The notes under the pieces were generated by a model. That model saw only the letters and a program-made list of their open reading frames with translations, was not told where the DNA came from and searched no databases. The position numbers and the translations under genes are program-made. From the NCBI RefSeq assembly GCF_014145505.1, contig NZ_JACIUZ010000031.1, positions 60,305-124,304 of the forward strand: DNA of 64,000 nt. The letters run 5' to 3'. Shown in pieces: positions 36,497 through 46,629 of this stretch (its first letter is position 1; each line of letters begins with the position of its first letter). This DNA comes from Limosilactobacillus fastidiosus. GTDB taxonomy: Bacteria > Bacillota > Bacilli > Lactobacillales > Lactobacillaceae.

Positions 36497-39142
36497 GTGG
36501 CAAAGAAAATGACGCCAATGATGGAACAGTACCAAAAAGTTAAGGATCAGTATCCAGACGCGTTTTTATTTTACCGTTTAGGGGATTTTTATGAACTATT
36601 TAACGATGATGCTGTTAAAGGTGCACAGTTACTTGAATTAACACTGACAACAAGGAATCATAGTGCGAAGAACCCGATTCCAATGTGTGGGGTTCCACAT
36701 CGAGCAGTTAATAGCTATGTAGATGTCCTGATTGATAAGGGATATAAGGTTGCAATTTGTGAACAAATGGAAGATCCAAAAAAGGCTAAGGGAATGGTTA
36801 AGCGGGCGGTTACTCGGTTAATTACCCCAGGAACCCAAATGGATTTAAATGGTGATCAAGCAAAGAGCAATAACTACTTAGCGGGAATTATTCGTCAAAA
36901 TAGTCACTACTATTTGGCATATACGGACTTATCAACCGGTGAATTAAAGACTACTGATTTTTCAAGTGAGAATGAAACAATTAATGAGTTAATTAACTTG
37001 CAGAGTCGGGAAGTGGTTGTTGATGATTCAGTTGAAGCTGATTTTAAACAACAATTAACTAAGCATAACATTCTTCAATCCCACCAACCAGATATTGTTA
37101 AGGGGGCTGAAGTGAGTTATTTAATTCAGGATTTAACTGATAAAGGACAGCAAGCCGTTGTCTCACTTTTGGTTTCTTACCTGTTGACAACCCAAAAACG
37201 GTCACTTGCTCACTTACAAAAAGCGATTTCTTACCGGCCGAGTTCCTTTATGAAAATTGATCATTATTCTAAAACGAACCTTGAATTAATGACCAATATG
37301 AGAAGTGGTAAGCGTCAAGGAACATTAGCCTGGTTGCTTGATGAAACTAAAACGGCAATGGGGAGTCGACTTTTAAAGCGATGGCTTGATCGACCGCTCA
37401 TTGATCCTAAACAAATTAGTGCCCGTCAGGATAAAGTTCAGGAACTTCTCGAACACTATTTTGAACGGAATAATATCCAGCAAGAATTAATTAAAGTATA
37501 TGATTTAGAGCGCCTTGCGGGACGTGTAGCATACGGAAGCGTTAATGGACGTGATCTGATTCAGCTTAAGACATCGTTACTCCAAGTTCCAAAGATTAAG
37601 TATACTTTAGAAACGCTTGATGCACCTGCATTTGTTGATTTGGAAAAACAACTGGATCCACTAACTGATGTTGCATCATTGATTAATAAATCGATTGTGG
37701 ATGATCCCCCAATTAGTGTCACTGAAGGGGGAGTAATTAAGGATGGTTATGATAAACAACTTGACGAATATCGGGATGCAATGAATAACGGTAAGCAGTG
37801 GATTGCTGATTTGCAGGAGCAAGAGCGTAAAGTAACTGGGATTAATAATCTCAAGATTGGGTATAACCATGTCTTTGGTTATTACATTGAAGTAACCAAG
37901 GTTAATCTCAGTAAGATTCCTCGTGACCGTTATGAACGAAAGCAAACCTTAGTAAATGCGGAACGGTTCTCAACTCCCGAATTAAAAGAAAAGGAAGCAT
38001 TGATTTTAGGCGCTCAGGAGAAGTCAACTGCGCTTGAATACGATGTTTTTGTTAAAATTCGAGAGAAAGTTAAAAAGCAAATTAAACGTTTGCAAAGCCT
38101 AGCCAAAGCATTATCTGAATTAGATGTCTTACAAAGTTTTGCAGTAGTTAGTGAAGATTACCATTTTGTTCGTCCATCAATGAATACGGGGCATGTGTTA
38201 AAGATTAAGGATGGCCGTCATCCCGTTGTCGAAAAATTTATGGGGCATCAGGAATATGTACCTAATGACGTTTTAATGGATAATTCTACTGATATTCTCT
38301 TAATTACTGGTCCTAATATGTCTGGTAAGAGTACTTATATGCGTCAATTGGCATTGACTGCGGTGATGGCACAGATGGGATGCTTTGTCCCTGCTGAGCG
38401 TGCGGAATTGCCGATTTTTGATCAGATTTTTACTCGGATTGGGGCAGCGGATGATTTAATTTCCGGGGAAAGTACCTTTATGGTTGAAATGATGGAAGCA
38501 AATAATGCTTTAGTCCATGCGACGGATCGAAGCTTAATCCTATTCGACGAAATTGGTCGGGGGACTGCGACCTATGACGGAATGGCACTTGCTCAAGCGA
38601 TTATTGAATATATCCACGAGCATTTACGAGCAAAGACACTTTTCTCCACTCACTACCATGAATTAACTGCTCTTGAAGCAACCCTACCACGATTAAAAAA
38701 TGTCCATGTTGGGGCGACTGAAAAAAATGGGGAATTGGTCTTTCTTCATAAGGTTAGCGCTGGTCCTGCTGATAAATCATACGGGATTCACGTGGCTAAA
38801 TTAGCAGGGATGCCAGATAAGTTGCTCAAACGGGCTGACCAAATCCTTAGTTCGTTAGAAAAGAAAGATGTAAAATTACCAACGATTTCTTCAAGGGGTG
38901 CTCAGCAGACAGAACCAAATAAGGTTAAGGAAAAGACTGCTCAGTTACTGAAGCCGACGGTAACTGAAGAGCCATTAGTTGATCTAAATGGCCAAATGGA
39001 ACTATTCAACACCCCTAAACCAAAGCTAAAGGATCCGGCTGCGACTAAGATTATTAAACAGCTAAAGAACCTTAACTTAATGGGGATGACACCAATGGAT
39101 GTGATGAACCAGATCTATCAATGGCAGCAAAAGTTAAAGTAA
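36497..39142 (+). CDS. mutS: DNA mismatch repair protein MutS
   Basis: Protein of 881 aa. The mismatch-wedge motif [11 protein letters not shown] is at residues 22-32, and the ATPase P-loop GPNMSGKST is near residue 605, followed by [12 protein letters not shown] and STHYHEL. MutS recognises mispairs and small loops and recruits MutL. GTG start at 36497 with GCGGGGTG upstream. The C-terminal part (about 795-881) carries the tetramer/beta-clamp region. It heads the operon mutS-mutL-ruvA-ruvB-TGT-like, with gaps of 8-18 bp. Confidence 0.98.
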   Translation: MAKKMTPMMEQYQKVKDQYPDAFLFYRLGDFYELFNDDAVKGAQLLELTLTTRNHSAKNPIPMCGVPHRAVNSYVDVLIDKGYKVAICEQMEDPKKAKGMVKRAVTRLITPGTQMDLNGDQAKSNNYLAGIIRQNSHYYLAYTDLSTGELKTTDFSSENETINELINLQSREVVVDDSVEADFKQQLTKHNILQSHQPDIVKGAEVSYLIQDLTDKGQQAVVSLLVSYLLTTQKRSLAHLQKAISYRPSSFMKIDHYSKTNLELMTNMRSGKRQGTLAWLLDETKTAMGSRLLKRWLDRPLIDPKQISARQDKVQELLEHYFERNNIQQELIKVYDLERLAGRVAYGSVNGRDLIQLKTSLLQVPKIKYTLETLDAPAFVDLEKQLDPLTDVASLINKSIVDDPPISVTEGGVIKDGYDKQLDEYRDAMNNGKQWIADLQEQERKVTGINNLKIGYNHVFGYYIEVTKVNLSKIPRDRYERKQTLVNAERFSTPELKEKEALILGAQEKSTALEYDVFVKIREKVKKQIKRLQSLAKALSELDVLQSFAVVSEDYHFVRPSMNTGHVLKIKDGRHPVVEKFMGHQEYVPNDVLMDNSTDILLITGPNMSGKSTYMRQLALTAVMAQMGCFVPAERAELPIFDQIFTRIGAADDLISGESTFMVEMMEANNALVHATDRSLILFDEIGRGTATYDGMALAQAIIEYIHEHLRAKTLFSTHYHELTALEATLPRLKNVHVGATEKNGELVFLHKVSAGPADKSYGIHVAKLAGMPDKLLKRADQILSSLEKKDVKLPTISSRGAQQTEPNKVKEKTAQLLKPTVTEEPLVDLNGQMELFNTPKPKLKDPAATKIIKQLKNLNLMGMTPMDVMNQIYQWQQKLK

Positions 39143-39152
39143 GGTGACGTAG

Positions 39153-41144
39153 ATGGGAAAAATCCATGAATTAACAGATGTTTTAGCAGATCAAATTGCC
39201 GCCGGTGAAGTGATTGAACGCCCTGCATCGATTGTTAAAGAGTTAGTAGAAAATTCTTTGGATGCTGATAGCAAGAGAATTGATATTATTGTTGAGAATT
39301 CTGGACTAGATAGCATAAGGGTAATTGATGATGGCTCGGGGATCGCTTCTGATGACGTAAAAATAGCGTTTAAACGTCATGCTACCAGTAAGATTGCGAC
39401 GCGACGGGATCTTTTTAAGGTAAAAACAATGGGCTTTCGTGGTGAAGCTTTACCAAGTATTGCTTCTGTGGCTGATATTACTTTAACGACAGCAACTTCA
39501 GAAAGTACCAGTGGTTCTTTAATCCATATTCATGGAGGCGAATTAGTTGATTTAAAACCAGGACCGGCACGTCAGGGAACTGATGTAGTCGTTCGTGAAT
39601 TATTTTTTAATACTCCAGCTCGGTTAAAATACCTAAAATCACCACAGACTGAATTAGCCCGAATTACCGATATTGTAAACCGTTTGGCATTAGCTAATCC
39701 CCAAGTAGCATTTAGTCTTACCCATAATAATAAGGAGTTGTTTCGCACCGCAGGAAATGATAATCTTCAACAGGTTGTGGCAGCAATTTATGGAATCCAA
39801 GTCGGTAAAAAAATGTTATCATTTGCGGGTGAAGACAATGATTTCCAGATTGATGGGTTAGTATCGTTACCTGAACTTACGCGAGCATCTCGGCAATACA
39901 TTACAATTACTATTAATCATCGTTATATTCGAAATTTTGAATTGACTAAAGCAATTATCAATGGTTATGAATCAAAGTTAATGGTTGGTCGTTACCCAAT
40001 TGCTGTTCTTAATATTCAACTTGATCCGGTATTGGTTGACGTCAATGTTCACCCGGCAAAGCGGGAAGTACGGTTAAGCAAGGAACCTGAACTATCAGCC
40101 TTAATTGCTAAAGTGATTCGCCAGCGGATATCAACTGAAAATCTTATTCCTGATGTTGACGCTAACCAATTTATTCCCGATAAACCAGATGTGGATAATT
40201 TGGAACACCAATTAAGTGAAGCCGCTAAGCAATACACAACTCCAAGCATCGATTTTCATTCTCAGTCCCCTGTTACTGTAATTAATAATGGTGGGCCAGC
40301 GGATGCCGATGCTAGTGATAGTATTGTTCGGGAACCCATTGTGATTCACAAAAAGGATGAATTAGCGAGTTTGCCAATGCAGGCATTCGACCAGCGGTAT
40401 CAGGATGAGGGGATTATATATCCGTTTGGAAGTCCGGATGAACAGGCACCGCAAAAGTCTGTTAAGGCAGAAAATATTGAACTGGATGTCCAAGATAAGA
40501 GTGATCAATCTAAGAAGCGTTTTCCAAACTTGCAGTATATTGGTCAATTACAGGGGACCTTCCTGTTAGCGCAGGCGAGTGACGGCTTGTATATTGTTGA
40601 TCAACATGCGGCACAGGAGCGGATTAATTATGAACGATTCCGAAAAGAGATTGGTGAGGTAAGTAGTGATCAACAGGCCTTTTTAGTACCGTTAGTTCTA
40701 AATTATTCAACGGTTGATACAATGACGATCACTCAGCATTTAGATGTGCTTGAGTCAGTTGGTCTTCATCTCGAATCGTTTGGTCCTAATAGTTTTATCC
40801 TGCGTTCTCATCCAATCTGGTTTGCGGAGGGGCAAGAAGAAGCAACTGCTAAGGAAATGATTGAATGGTTAATTAATGATGGTAAAATCTCAATCCATGA
40901 CTTTCGGCAGCGAACTGCAATCATGATGAGTTGTAAACGGGCAATTAAAGCTAATCACCATCTTGATGATCGTGAAGCAAAAGCGCTTTTACAACGGCTG
41001 CCAAAATGTGAAAATCCCTTTAATTGTCCTCACGGGCGGCCTGTGACCGTACACTTTAATGATCGGGATCTGGAAAAAATGTTTAAACGGATTCAAGATT
41101 CGCATGTTCCGTTTGCTCAAGATTTTGATGAACATGAATTTTAA
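39153..41144 (+). CDS. mutL: DNA mismatch repair protein MutL
   Basis: Protein of 663 aa: N-terminal GHKL ATPase ([26 protein letters not shown]) and a C-terminal domain with the endonuclease metal motif [12 protein letters not shown] (about residues 482-493). MutL therefore nicks DNA itself, as expected in bacteria without MutH. A low-conservation linker (about 335-440) is rich in acidic residues. Starts 10 bp after mutS. Confidence 0.97.
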   Translation: MGKIHELTDVLADQIAAGEVIERPASIVKELVENSLDADSKRIDIIVENSGLDSIRVIDDGSGIASDDVKIAFKRHATSKIATRRDLFKVKTMGFRGEALPSIASVADITLTTATSESTSGSLIHIHGGELVDLKPGPARQGTDVVVRELFFNTPARLKYLKSPQTELARITDIVNRLALANPQVAFSLTHNNKELFRTAGNDNLQQVVAAIYGIQVGKKMLSFAGEDNDFQIDGLVSLPELTRASRQYITITINHRYIRNFELTKAIINGYESKLMVGRYPIAVLNIQLDPVLVDVNVHPAKREVRLSKEPELSALIAKVIRQRISTENLIPDVDANQFIPDKPDVDNLEHQLSEAAKQYTTPSIDFHSQSPVTVINNGGPADADASDSIVREPIVIHKKDELASLPMQAFDQRYQDEGIIYPFGSPDEQAPQKSVKAENIELDVQDKSDQSKKRFPNLQYIGQLQGTFLLAQASDGLYIVDQHAAQERINYERFRKEIGEVSSDQQAFLVPLVLNYSTVDTMTITQHLDVLESVGLHLESFGPNSFILRSHPIWFAEGQEEATAKEMIEWLINDGKISIHDFRQRTAIMMSCKRAIKANHHLDDREAKALLQRLPKCENPFNCPHGRPVTVHFNDRDLEKMFKRIQDSHVPFAQDFDEHEF

Positions 41145-41161
41145 AAGAGGAGGACAAGAGA

Positions 41162-41764
41162 ATGTATGAATACCTAACAGGACTGGTGACAATTGTTAAG
41201 CCACGTTACATTGTAGTAGAAGTAAACGATATTGGTTATCAGTTGCTAGTTGCCAATCCTTATCGTTATCATGTTGATAAGCAAGAGAAAGTGACAGTGT
41301 ATATTTACCAAGCGGTTCGTGACGATGATATTTCACTTTTTGGGTTTAGTGATGAGGATGAAAAACAACTTTTTTTGCAATTAATTAATGTTTCAGGAAT
41401 TGGGCCCAAAAGCGCTTTAGCGATTTTGGCTAACCCGGATCATGAGGGATTGATTAATGCAATTGCTAATGATGATGTTAAATATTTAACCAAGTTTCCG
41501 GGAATTGGTAAAAAGACCGCTTCACAAATCTGCTTAGACCTTAAGGATAAGATTGAACGATTAACTGTAAGCGAAACGGATCTCTTCAAACCATTATCGA
41601 CAGATGAACTAGCTACTAACGATGCTTTACAAGATGCTTTAGAAGCATTGACTGCCTTAGGTTATAAGGAACGAGAAGTTAAACGAATTAAGAAAGAATT
41701 GGAGAAAAAACCGGTTACTTCTACAGAAGAATACCTTCGTCATGCGTTAAAGTTATTAAATTAA
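41162..41764 (+). CDS. ruvA: Holliday junction branch migration protein RuvA
   Basis: Protein of 200 aa with the OB-fold N terminus ([26 protein letters not shown] start), two helix-hairpin-helix motifs ([10 protein letters not shown] about 75, FPGIGKKTA about 112) and the C-terminal RuvB-contacting domain (about 155-200). RuvA holds the four-way junction as a tetramer and loads RuvB. The start follows AGAGGAGGA; ruvB is 17 bp downstream. Confidence 0.97.
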   Translation: MYEYLTGLVTIVKPRYIVVEVNDIGYQLLVANPYRYHVDKQEKVTVYIYQAVRDDDISLFGFSDEDEKQLFLQLINVSGIGPKSALAILANPDHEGLINAIANDDVKYLTKFPGIGKKTASQICLDLKDKIERLTVSETDLFKPLSTDELATNDALQDALEALTALGYKEREVKRIKKELEKKPVTSTEEYLRHALKLLN

Positions 41765-41781
41765 AGGAGGGTGGTTAAAGA

Positions 41782-42798
41782 ATGGCAAACCAGGATGAAC
41801 ATGAAATTGTTTCTGGTAAGACGACAGGAGAGGAAGAGGCAACAATTGAATTAACCCTTCGTCCTCAAACGCTAACTGATTATATTGGTCAAGCAAAAAT
41901 TAAGCATGAATTAAGCGTATATATTAAGGCAGCTAAAGCACGTGAAGAAGCTTTAGATCATGTCCTCTTATATGGTCCTCCCGGTTTAGGGAAAACGACC
42001 TTAGCAATGGTAATCGCCAATGAATTAGGGGTAAACATTAAAACTACGAGTGGACCGGCAATTGAAAAACCAGGTGATTTGGTTGCTTTGTTAAATGAAC
42101 TAAAACCAGGTGATGTTTTGTTTGTTGATGAAATTCACCGGTTACCAAAAGTGGTTGAAGAAATGCTATATTCTGCAATGGAAGATTACTATATTGATAT
42201 TGTGATTGGTGAGGGGCCAACCGCTCATCCTGTTCATTTTCCTTTACCGCCATTTACATTGATTGGGGCTACAACCCGCGCTGGGATGTTGTCTGCCCCA
42301 TTGCGGGATCGTTTTGGAATTGTAGAACACATGAACTACTACAATCAGGATGAACTAACTAAAATTATTTTTCGTTCTGCTAATATCTTCCAAACGAAAA
42401 TTGAGGATGAAGGTGCCCATGAGTTAGCCCTTCGCTCTCGGGGAACGCCACGAATTGCTAACCGACTATTAAAGCGAGTGCGTGACTTTGCCCAGGTTGC
42501 GGGGAAAGGTTCAATTGATTCGGTTAGTGTTCAACGAGCACTTAAATTGCTGCAAGTTGACAATCAAGGACTTGATGAGATTGACCGAAAACTTTTGCTA
42601 ACCATGATCAACTACTACAATGGTGGGCCAGTTGGGTTAAAAACAATTGCTGCTAATATCGGTGAGGAGAAATCAACGATTGAAGAAATGTATGAGCCAT
42701 ACCTTCTACAGATTGGTTATTTAACCAGAACGGCACGAGGACGAATGGTGACTGCAGCAGCTTATAAGCATTTAGGCTTAGAGTACCCAACAAAGTGA
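41782..42798 (+). CDS. ruvB: Holliday junction helicase RuvB
   Basis: Protein of 338 aa, an AAA+ ATPase with Walker [10 protein letters not shown] (about 63-71), Walker [10 protein letters not shown], sensor GATTRAGML and a winged-helix C terminus. The hexameric ring drives branch migration. The start has AAAGGAGGG upstream. Resolution would be by RecU or another nuclease, since Gram-positive bacteria lack RuvC; ruvX is also in this window. The next gene begins 8 bp later. Confidence 0.98.
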   Translation: MANQDEHEIVSGKTTGEEEATIELTLRPQTLTDYIGQAKIKHELSVYIKAAKAREEALDHVLLYGPPGLGKTTLAMVIANELGVNIKTTSGPAIEKPGDLVALLNELKPGDVLFVDEIHRLPKVVEEMLYSAMEDYYIDIVIGEGPTAHPVHFPLPPFTLIGATTRAGMLSAPLRDRFGIVEHMNYYNQDELTKIIFRSANIFQTKIEDEGAHELALRSRGTPRIANRLLKRVRDFAQVAGKGSIDSVSVQRALKLLQVDNQGLDEIDRKLLLTMINYYNGGPVGLKTIAANIGEEKSTIEEMYEPYLLQIGYLTRTARGRMVTAAAYKHLGLEYPTK

Positions 42799-42806
42799 GG
42801 TAAGTA

Positions 42807-43835
42807 ATGAGTAAATATTTTGAAATTGAGTGTTCGAAGAATGGGTTGCGGGTCGGAAAGTTGGTACTTGATGATTTACAGTTAACAACGCCATTACTTG
42901 TTCATTCAGGAAGGGTAAACCATTACTTGCTTCCCAAACAAGTCTGGGAAACAAATACGCGAGCTTTGTATTATGATCCGGTTATTTTTGCAGAAAAATT
43001 GGGTGAAAAGCAGTTAAGGGACCTGCCTAATTTACGTCAATTGTTCGCCTGGAAGGGAGCGTTATTTACGACTTCTGGAGCAGATGAAATAGCTAAATTA
43101 GCTAAACCACGAGGATATAAAGCTAATGGTGTTAATTTTCGTTTGCCAAAGGAAGGGCAGCTAATAAGTTTATCTCCCCAAGATTCACTTCAACTACAAG
43201 AACAATTAGGAGCAGATATAAGTGAGCAACTTTATCGGGCGGTGGATTATTACTCGCCAATCGATGACTTAACAGCGGGAGTAGCGTTGACTAATCAGTG
43301 GACCGCTAGTGATAGTAATTCACTTTTTCCGGTTACTGGTGGGGGATTAAAAGCCCTTCATCGTAAGAGTATCGCTTCACTAGGGGGGTCACGATTATTT
43401 GGCTACCGAATTACTCAGACGGAACAAATTGACACGGTTGCGGAGGTAAAACGTAATCTTTTAACGGTTATCAAAATGCTACCATCTGAAAGTCTTCGGG
43501 TAACTAAGGTCAAGGCTAGTCTTGAACAGGTAATCGCTGCCCTGCTAGTAGGAGTTGATGTTATTTATTCTGATGTTGCTGTCCATGAGGCAGTAACGGG
43601 TAATGCATTGGTAGCTAATGGAAAACGGCTTAACTTTGATCATGCCCGTTTCGCTAATGATTGGGGAGTAATTGATCCAAATTGTGGTTGTTCCGTATGC
43701 ACAAGTAATTATTCACGGGCGTTCCTTCATTACCTTGCAAAAACTGATTCACCACAATATTTGAATTTGATTTTGGAACATAATTTATTTTGGCTTAATC
43801 AATTTATTATTAAGTTTCGTTCCCAGATTAATTGA
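42807..43835 (+). CDS. Divergent tRNA-guanine transglycosylase-like protein, probably not a standard Tgt
   Basis: Protein of 342 aa (Tgt is about 380). The C terminus matches Tgt clearly: zinc ligands C293-x-C295-x2-C298 and H325 are conserved, with NYSRAFLHYL between. The segment GVNFRLPKEGQLISLSPQDS (about 108-127) also follows Tgt. Yet the substrate motif DSGGFQ has become TSGADE (89-94), and the nucleophile aspartate after GVDxx is Tyr254 in an ungapped alignment. So base exchange by the usual mechanism seems unlikely. It occupies the ruvB-queA-tgt-yajC position, and queA is absent. It could be a tRNA-binding or regulatory paralogue, or a TGT with another substrate. Family assignment sure, function unknown. 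Confidence 0.75.
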   Translation: MSKYFEIECSKNGLRVGKLVLDDLQLTTPLLVHSGRVNHYLLPKQVWETNTRALYYDPVIFAEKLGEKQLRDLPNLRQLFAWKGALFTTSGADEIAKLAKPRGYKANGVNFRLPKEGQLISLSPQDSLQLQEQLGADISEQLYRAVDYYSPIDDLTAGVALTNQWTASDSNSLFPVTGGGLKALHRKSIASLGGSRLFGYRITQTEQIDTVAEVKRNLLTVIKMLPSESLRVTKVKASLEQVIAALLVGVDVIYSDVAVHEAVTGNALVANGKRLNFDHARFANDWGVIDPNCGCSVCTSNYSRAFLHYLAKTDSPQYLNLILEHNLFWLNQFIIKFRSQIN

Positions 43836-43925
43836 TTTAGGCCACTATTCTCCCTAGGAATGTAGCTTTTTACCGTGTTTTTTGTTACAGTTAAACTTGA
43901 AGAATTTTGAAGGGATGGATATTCA

Positions 43926-44369
43926 GTGAACGGGTTAAACTTTTTAAATCTTGGTGCTGCATCAAGCAGTGCCAGCAGTTATTCTGGAATGATTTTGATC
44001 ATTCTGATGATTGCTTTAATGTATTTCTTTATGATTCGCCCACAGCAAAAGCAACGAAAGCAACATCAAGATATGATGAGTCAGTTGCATAAGGGTGATG
44101 AAGTTGTCACTATTGGTCGGATGCACGGAAAAATTGATTCAATTAATCGTGAAGACCGGACAGTTACTTTGGATTGTGAAGGAATTTACTTAACCTTTGA
44201 TATGGTTGCGATTGCGCGGGTTGTTAAGCCCGCTACTGATGCAGAAAGTAAGGAAACTAAGGAATCATCTGAAAATACTGCTAGTTCAGATGTAAAAGAA
44301 GAACTAGCTGCACCTGATTCTGCTAAGAGTGAAGTACCAGCTTCAAATGCTGATAATGACGAAAAGTAA
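43926..44369 (+). CDS. yajC: Sec translocon accessory subunit YajC
   Basis: Protein of 147 aa with one N-terminal membrane helix (about 18-38), then the conserved FFMIRPQQKQRKQHQDMM segment and a KGDEVVTIGRMHGKI beta domain (about 57-71). The C-terminal 45 residues are acidic and variable. YajC associates with SecDF-YidC and SecYEG during export. GTG start at 43926 after AAGGGATGG. Located after the TGT-like gene, the normal context of yajC behind tgt. Confidence 0.93.
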   Translation: MNGLNFLNLGAASSSASSYSGMILIILMIALMYFFMIRPQQKQRKQHQDMMSQLHKGDEVVTIGRMHGKIDSINREDRTVTLDCEGIYLTFDMVAIARVVKPATDAESKETKESSENTASSDVKEELAAPDSAKSEVPASNADNDEK

Positions 44370-44442
44370 TTGACACGTTTAACAAAACGTGGGACACTTT
44401 TAAAGAATGTTATTGCAAGCCTTTTAGTTTGTAATTTCATAG

Positions 44443-44461
44443 TGGTAATGATTGATTACCA
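44443..44461. promoter_or_regulatory. Inverted repeat upstream of gnd
   Basis: TGGTAAT (44443-44449) and ATTACCA (44455-44461) with a 5-bp centre, 63 bp before the gnd start. It could be an operator; no T run, so not a terminator. The regulator is unknown. Confidence 0.35.
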
Positions 44462-44523
44462 TTATTGCTATTGAGTGTTGCATTTTCGCTCATCACGACT
44501 GTAAAACAGGAGGGAATTTTAGA

Positions 44524-45432
44524 ATGCAAATTGGATTGATTGGTTTAGGTAAGATGGGGATTCACCTTGCCCAAAACATGATGAACAATGGTAACGATGT
44601 TGTTGCCTTTGATTTAAACAAGGATCTTGTTGACGAAGCAGGCTCTTACGGTGCTACTAAGGCTTATACCTTGGAAGAAATGGTTTCTAAGCTTGACAAG
44701 CCTCGTACAGTTTGGGTAATGGTTCCTGCTGGTAAGCCAACTGACGAAACTATGGACAAGTTAGCTGAACTACTTGATGCCGATGATGTTGTTATTGATG
44801 GTGGTAATACTTTCTGGAAGGATTCTATGCGTCACAACCGCATGTTTACTGAAAAGGGTATTCACTACTTCGACTGCGGTTCCTCCGGTGGTTGGAAGGG
44901 TGCCCTTAAAGACGGTAACTTTATGATCGGTGGGGATGATAAGGAAGTCTTTGATGAACGGCTTGCCCCACTTTATGATGGTATCGCTGAAAAGGACGGT
45001 TACCTTTACACTGGTAAGGCTGGTTCAGGTCACTACCTTAAGATGGTTCACAACGCTATCGAATATGGTATGATGGAAGCAATTGGTGAAGGTTTTGAAA
45101 TCCTTGAAGCTTCTGACTTTGATTACGATAACGCTGCTGTTTCTAAGATGTGGAATCATGGTTCAGTTATCCGTTCATGGCTGATGGAATTGGCTCAAGA
45201 AGCCTTTGAAAAGGATCCACACCTTGATAAGATTGCTGGGCGGATGCACAGTTCTGGTGAAGCGCACTGGACGTTGATGGATGCAATGGACAAACATGTT
45301 CCAGCTCCAGTTATTTACGAAGCATTGAGTGCTCGTTTCCGTTCAATGCAAGATGATAGCTTTGATGGTAAGGTTGTTTCTGCATTGCGGAATGGTTTTG
45401 GTGGCCACGCAATGGACAAGGCTAATAAGTAA
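44524..45432 (+). CDS. gnd: 6-phosphogluconate dehydrogenase (decarboxylating), short NAD-type
   Basis: Protein of 302 aa with the N-terminal Rossmann motif GLIGLGKMG and the substrate segment CGSSGGWKGA (about residues 119-128); catalytic lysine in KMVHNAIEYGMM (about 178-189). It converts 6-phosphogluconate to ribulose 5-phosphate, CO2 and reduced cofactor. The short, about 300-aa class is usually NAD-preferring. In a heterofermentative lactobacillus this step is on the main phosphoketolase route, so strong expression is expected; codon use looks highly optimised. ATG 44524 after AGGAGGG; the upstream extension to 44452 is not supported. Confidence 0.94.
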   Translation: MQIGLIGLGKMGIHLAQNMMNNGNDVVAFDLNKDLVDEAGSYGATKAYTLEEMVSKLDKPRTVWVMVPAGKPTDETMDKLAELLDADDVVIDGGNTFWKDSMRHNRMFTEKGIHYFDCGSSGGWKGALKDGNFMIGGDDKEVFDERLAPLYDGIAEKDGYLYTGKAGSGHYLKMVHNAIEYGMMEAIGEGFEILEASDFDYDNAAVSKMWNHGSVIRSWLMELAQEAFEKDPHLDKIAGRMHSSGEAHWTLMDAMDKHVPAPVIYEALSARFRSMQDDSFDGKVVSALRNGFGGHAMDKANK

Positions 45433-45452
45433 ACTAGTTAAATACTAATAAT

Positions 45453-45500
45453 AAAAAATGATATAAGGTTATTCACGACTTTATATCATTTTTTTCGTTT
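45453..45500 (+). terminator. gnd terminator
   Basis: A 14-bp perfect stem (45453-45466 with 45481-45494) with a T tract. Confidence 0.9.
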
Positions 45501-45616
45501 TTATAGATAGGTTTAGGTATTCATAAATGAGTGCCTAGGCCCATTTTTATATAGTAAACCTAGACTTTTAATAACTTTGTCGGTAGAATTAATGTTTTAA
45601 TCGAACTGGTTAGCAG

Positions 45617-45625
45617 TGATATAAT
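45617..45625 (+). promoter_or_regulatory. Extended -10 promoter of nrnA-cshB
   Basis: TG-A-TATAAT (TG 45617-45618, -10 45620-45625), 35 bp before nrnA. Confidence 0.5.
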
Positions 45626-45659
45626 TTAAAAAGTATTAAATTAGAAACGGAGATACAAC

Positions 45660-46613
45660 ATGGCTGATCAATTAGAAGCAATTCTTGAACAAATAGAAAA
45701 ATACAACAAGATTATTATCCACCGTCACCAACGTCCCGATCCGGATGCAATTGGTTCTCAGGTTGGTTTAGCTGAGATTATCAAAGCTTCTTTCCCGTAT
45801 AAGCAAGTTTACATTGTCGGAAAAGATATTCCTGGTCTAGATTGGATTGGACAAATGGATGATATCGAAGGACCAATGTTCGATGATGCATTAGTAATTG
45901 TTACAGATACAGCAAATGCTCCACGGATTGATGATCGGCGGTTTGATAATGGTGATGAGTTAATTAAGATTGATCACCACCCGAATGATGAACCATATGG
46001 TGACCTAATGTGGGTTGAACCTGAAGCATCAAGTTGTTCGGAAATGATTTATTCCTTTTATCAACACTTTGCAAAGAAATTAAAGTTACCGAAGAAGGCC
46101 GCTTCAGCTCTTTATGCGGGAATCATTGGTGATACTGGGCGATTCTTGTATCCTGCAACTACTCCACGAACAATGTTGGTTGCAGGTGCACTAATGGCAG
46201 CTGGGGCAGATGCTGCAGCAATTAGCCAACGAGAAAATGAAATTTCAGAACCAGTTGCTCGTTTATCTGCCTATGTTTATGAGAACTTAACGATTAGTGA
46301 AAATGGTGTCGCTTATATTGTTTTAGATAATGACACTTTAGCTAAATTTGGAATTGCTGAATCTGGTACATCTGCTGTTGTCTCACTTCCAGGAAGAATC
46401 CAAGATGTGCTTGTCTGGGCAATCTTTGTAGAACAGGAAGATGGTCATTTTAGAATTCGGCTACGCTCAAAGGGACCAGTTATTAATGAAGTAGCTAAGC
46501 ATCATGACGGTGGAGGTCACCCCTTGGCAAGTGGTGCGAAGGCCGCTGATCACGATGAAATTAAACAAGTAGTTGAAGAATTAGATACATTAGTAAGGAA
46601 ATACCAAAAATAA
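45660..46613 (+). CDS. nrnA: DHH/DHHA1 phosphoesterase, NrnA-type nanoRNase/pAp phosphatase
   Basis: Protein of 317 aa. Metal-binding motifs are intact: HRHQRPDPDAIGS (about 21-33), VTDTAN (about 81-86), DHHPND (about 109-114) and the DHHA1 domain GGGHPLASGA (about 285-294). Such proteins degrade 2-5-nt RNA and dephosphorylate 3'-phosphoadenosine 5'-phosphate. The GdpP-like cyclic dinucleotide phosphodiesterases share the fold but have membrane and GGDEF parts, absent here. It is 16 bp before cshB, likely one operon for RNA turnover. Confidence 0.9.
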   Translation: MADQLEAILEQIEKYNKIIIHRHQRPDPDAIGSQVGLAEIIKASFPYKQVYIVGKDIPGLDWIGQMDDIEGPMFDDALVIVTDTANAPRIDDRRFDNGDELIKIDHHPNDEPYGDLMWVEPEASSCSEMIYSFYQHFAKKLKLPKKAASALYAGIIGDTGRFLYPATTPRTMLVAGALMAAGADAAAISQRENEISEPVARLSAYVYENLTISENGVAYIVLDNDTLAKFGIAESGTSAVVSLPGRIQDVLVWAIFVEQEDGHFRIRLRSKGPVINEVAKHHDGGGHPLASGAKAADHDEIKQVVEELDTLVRKYQK

Positions 46614-46629
46614 GGAAGGGAGGCCAATA

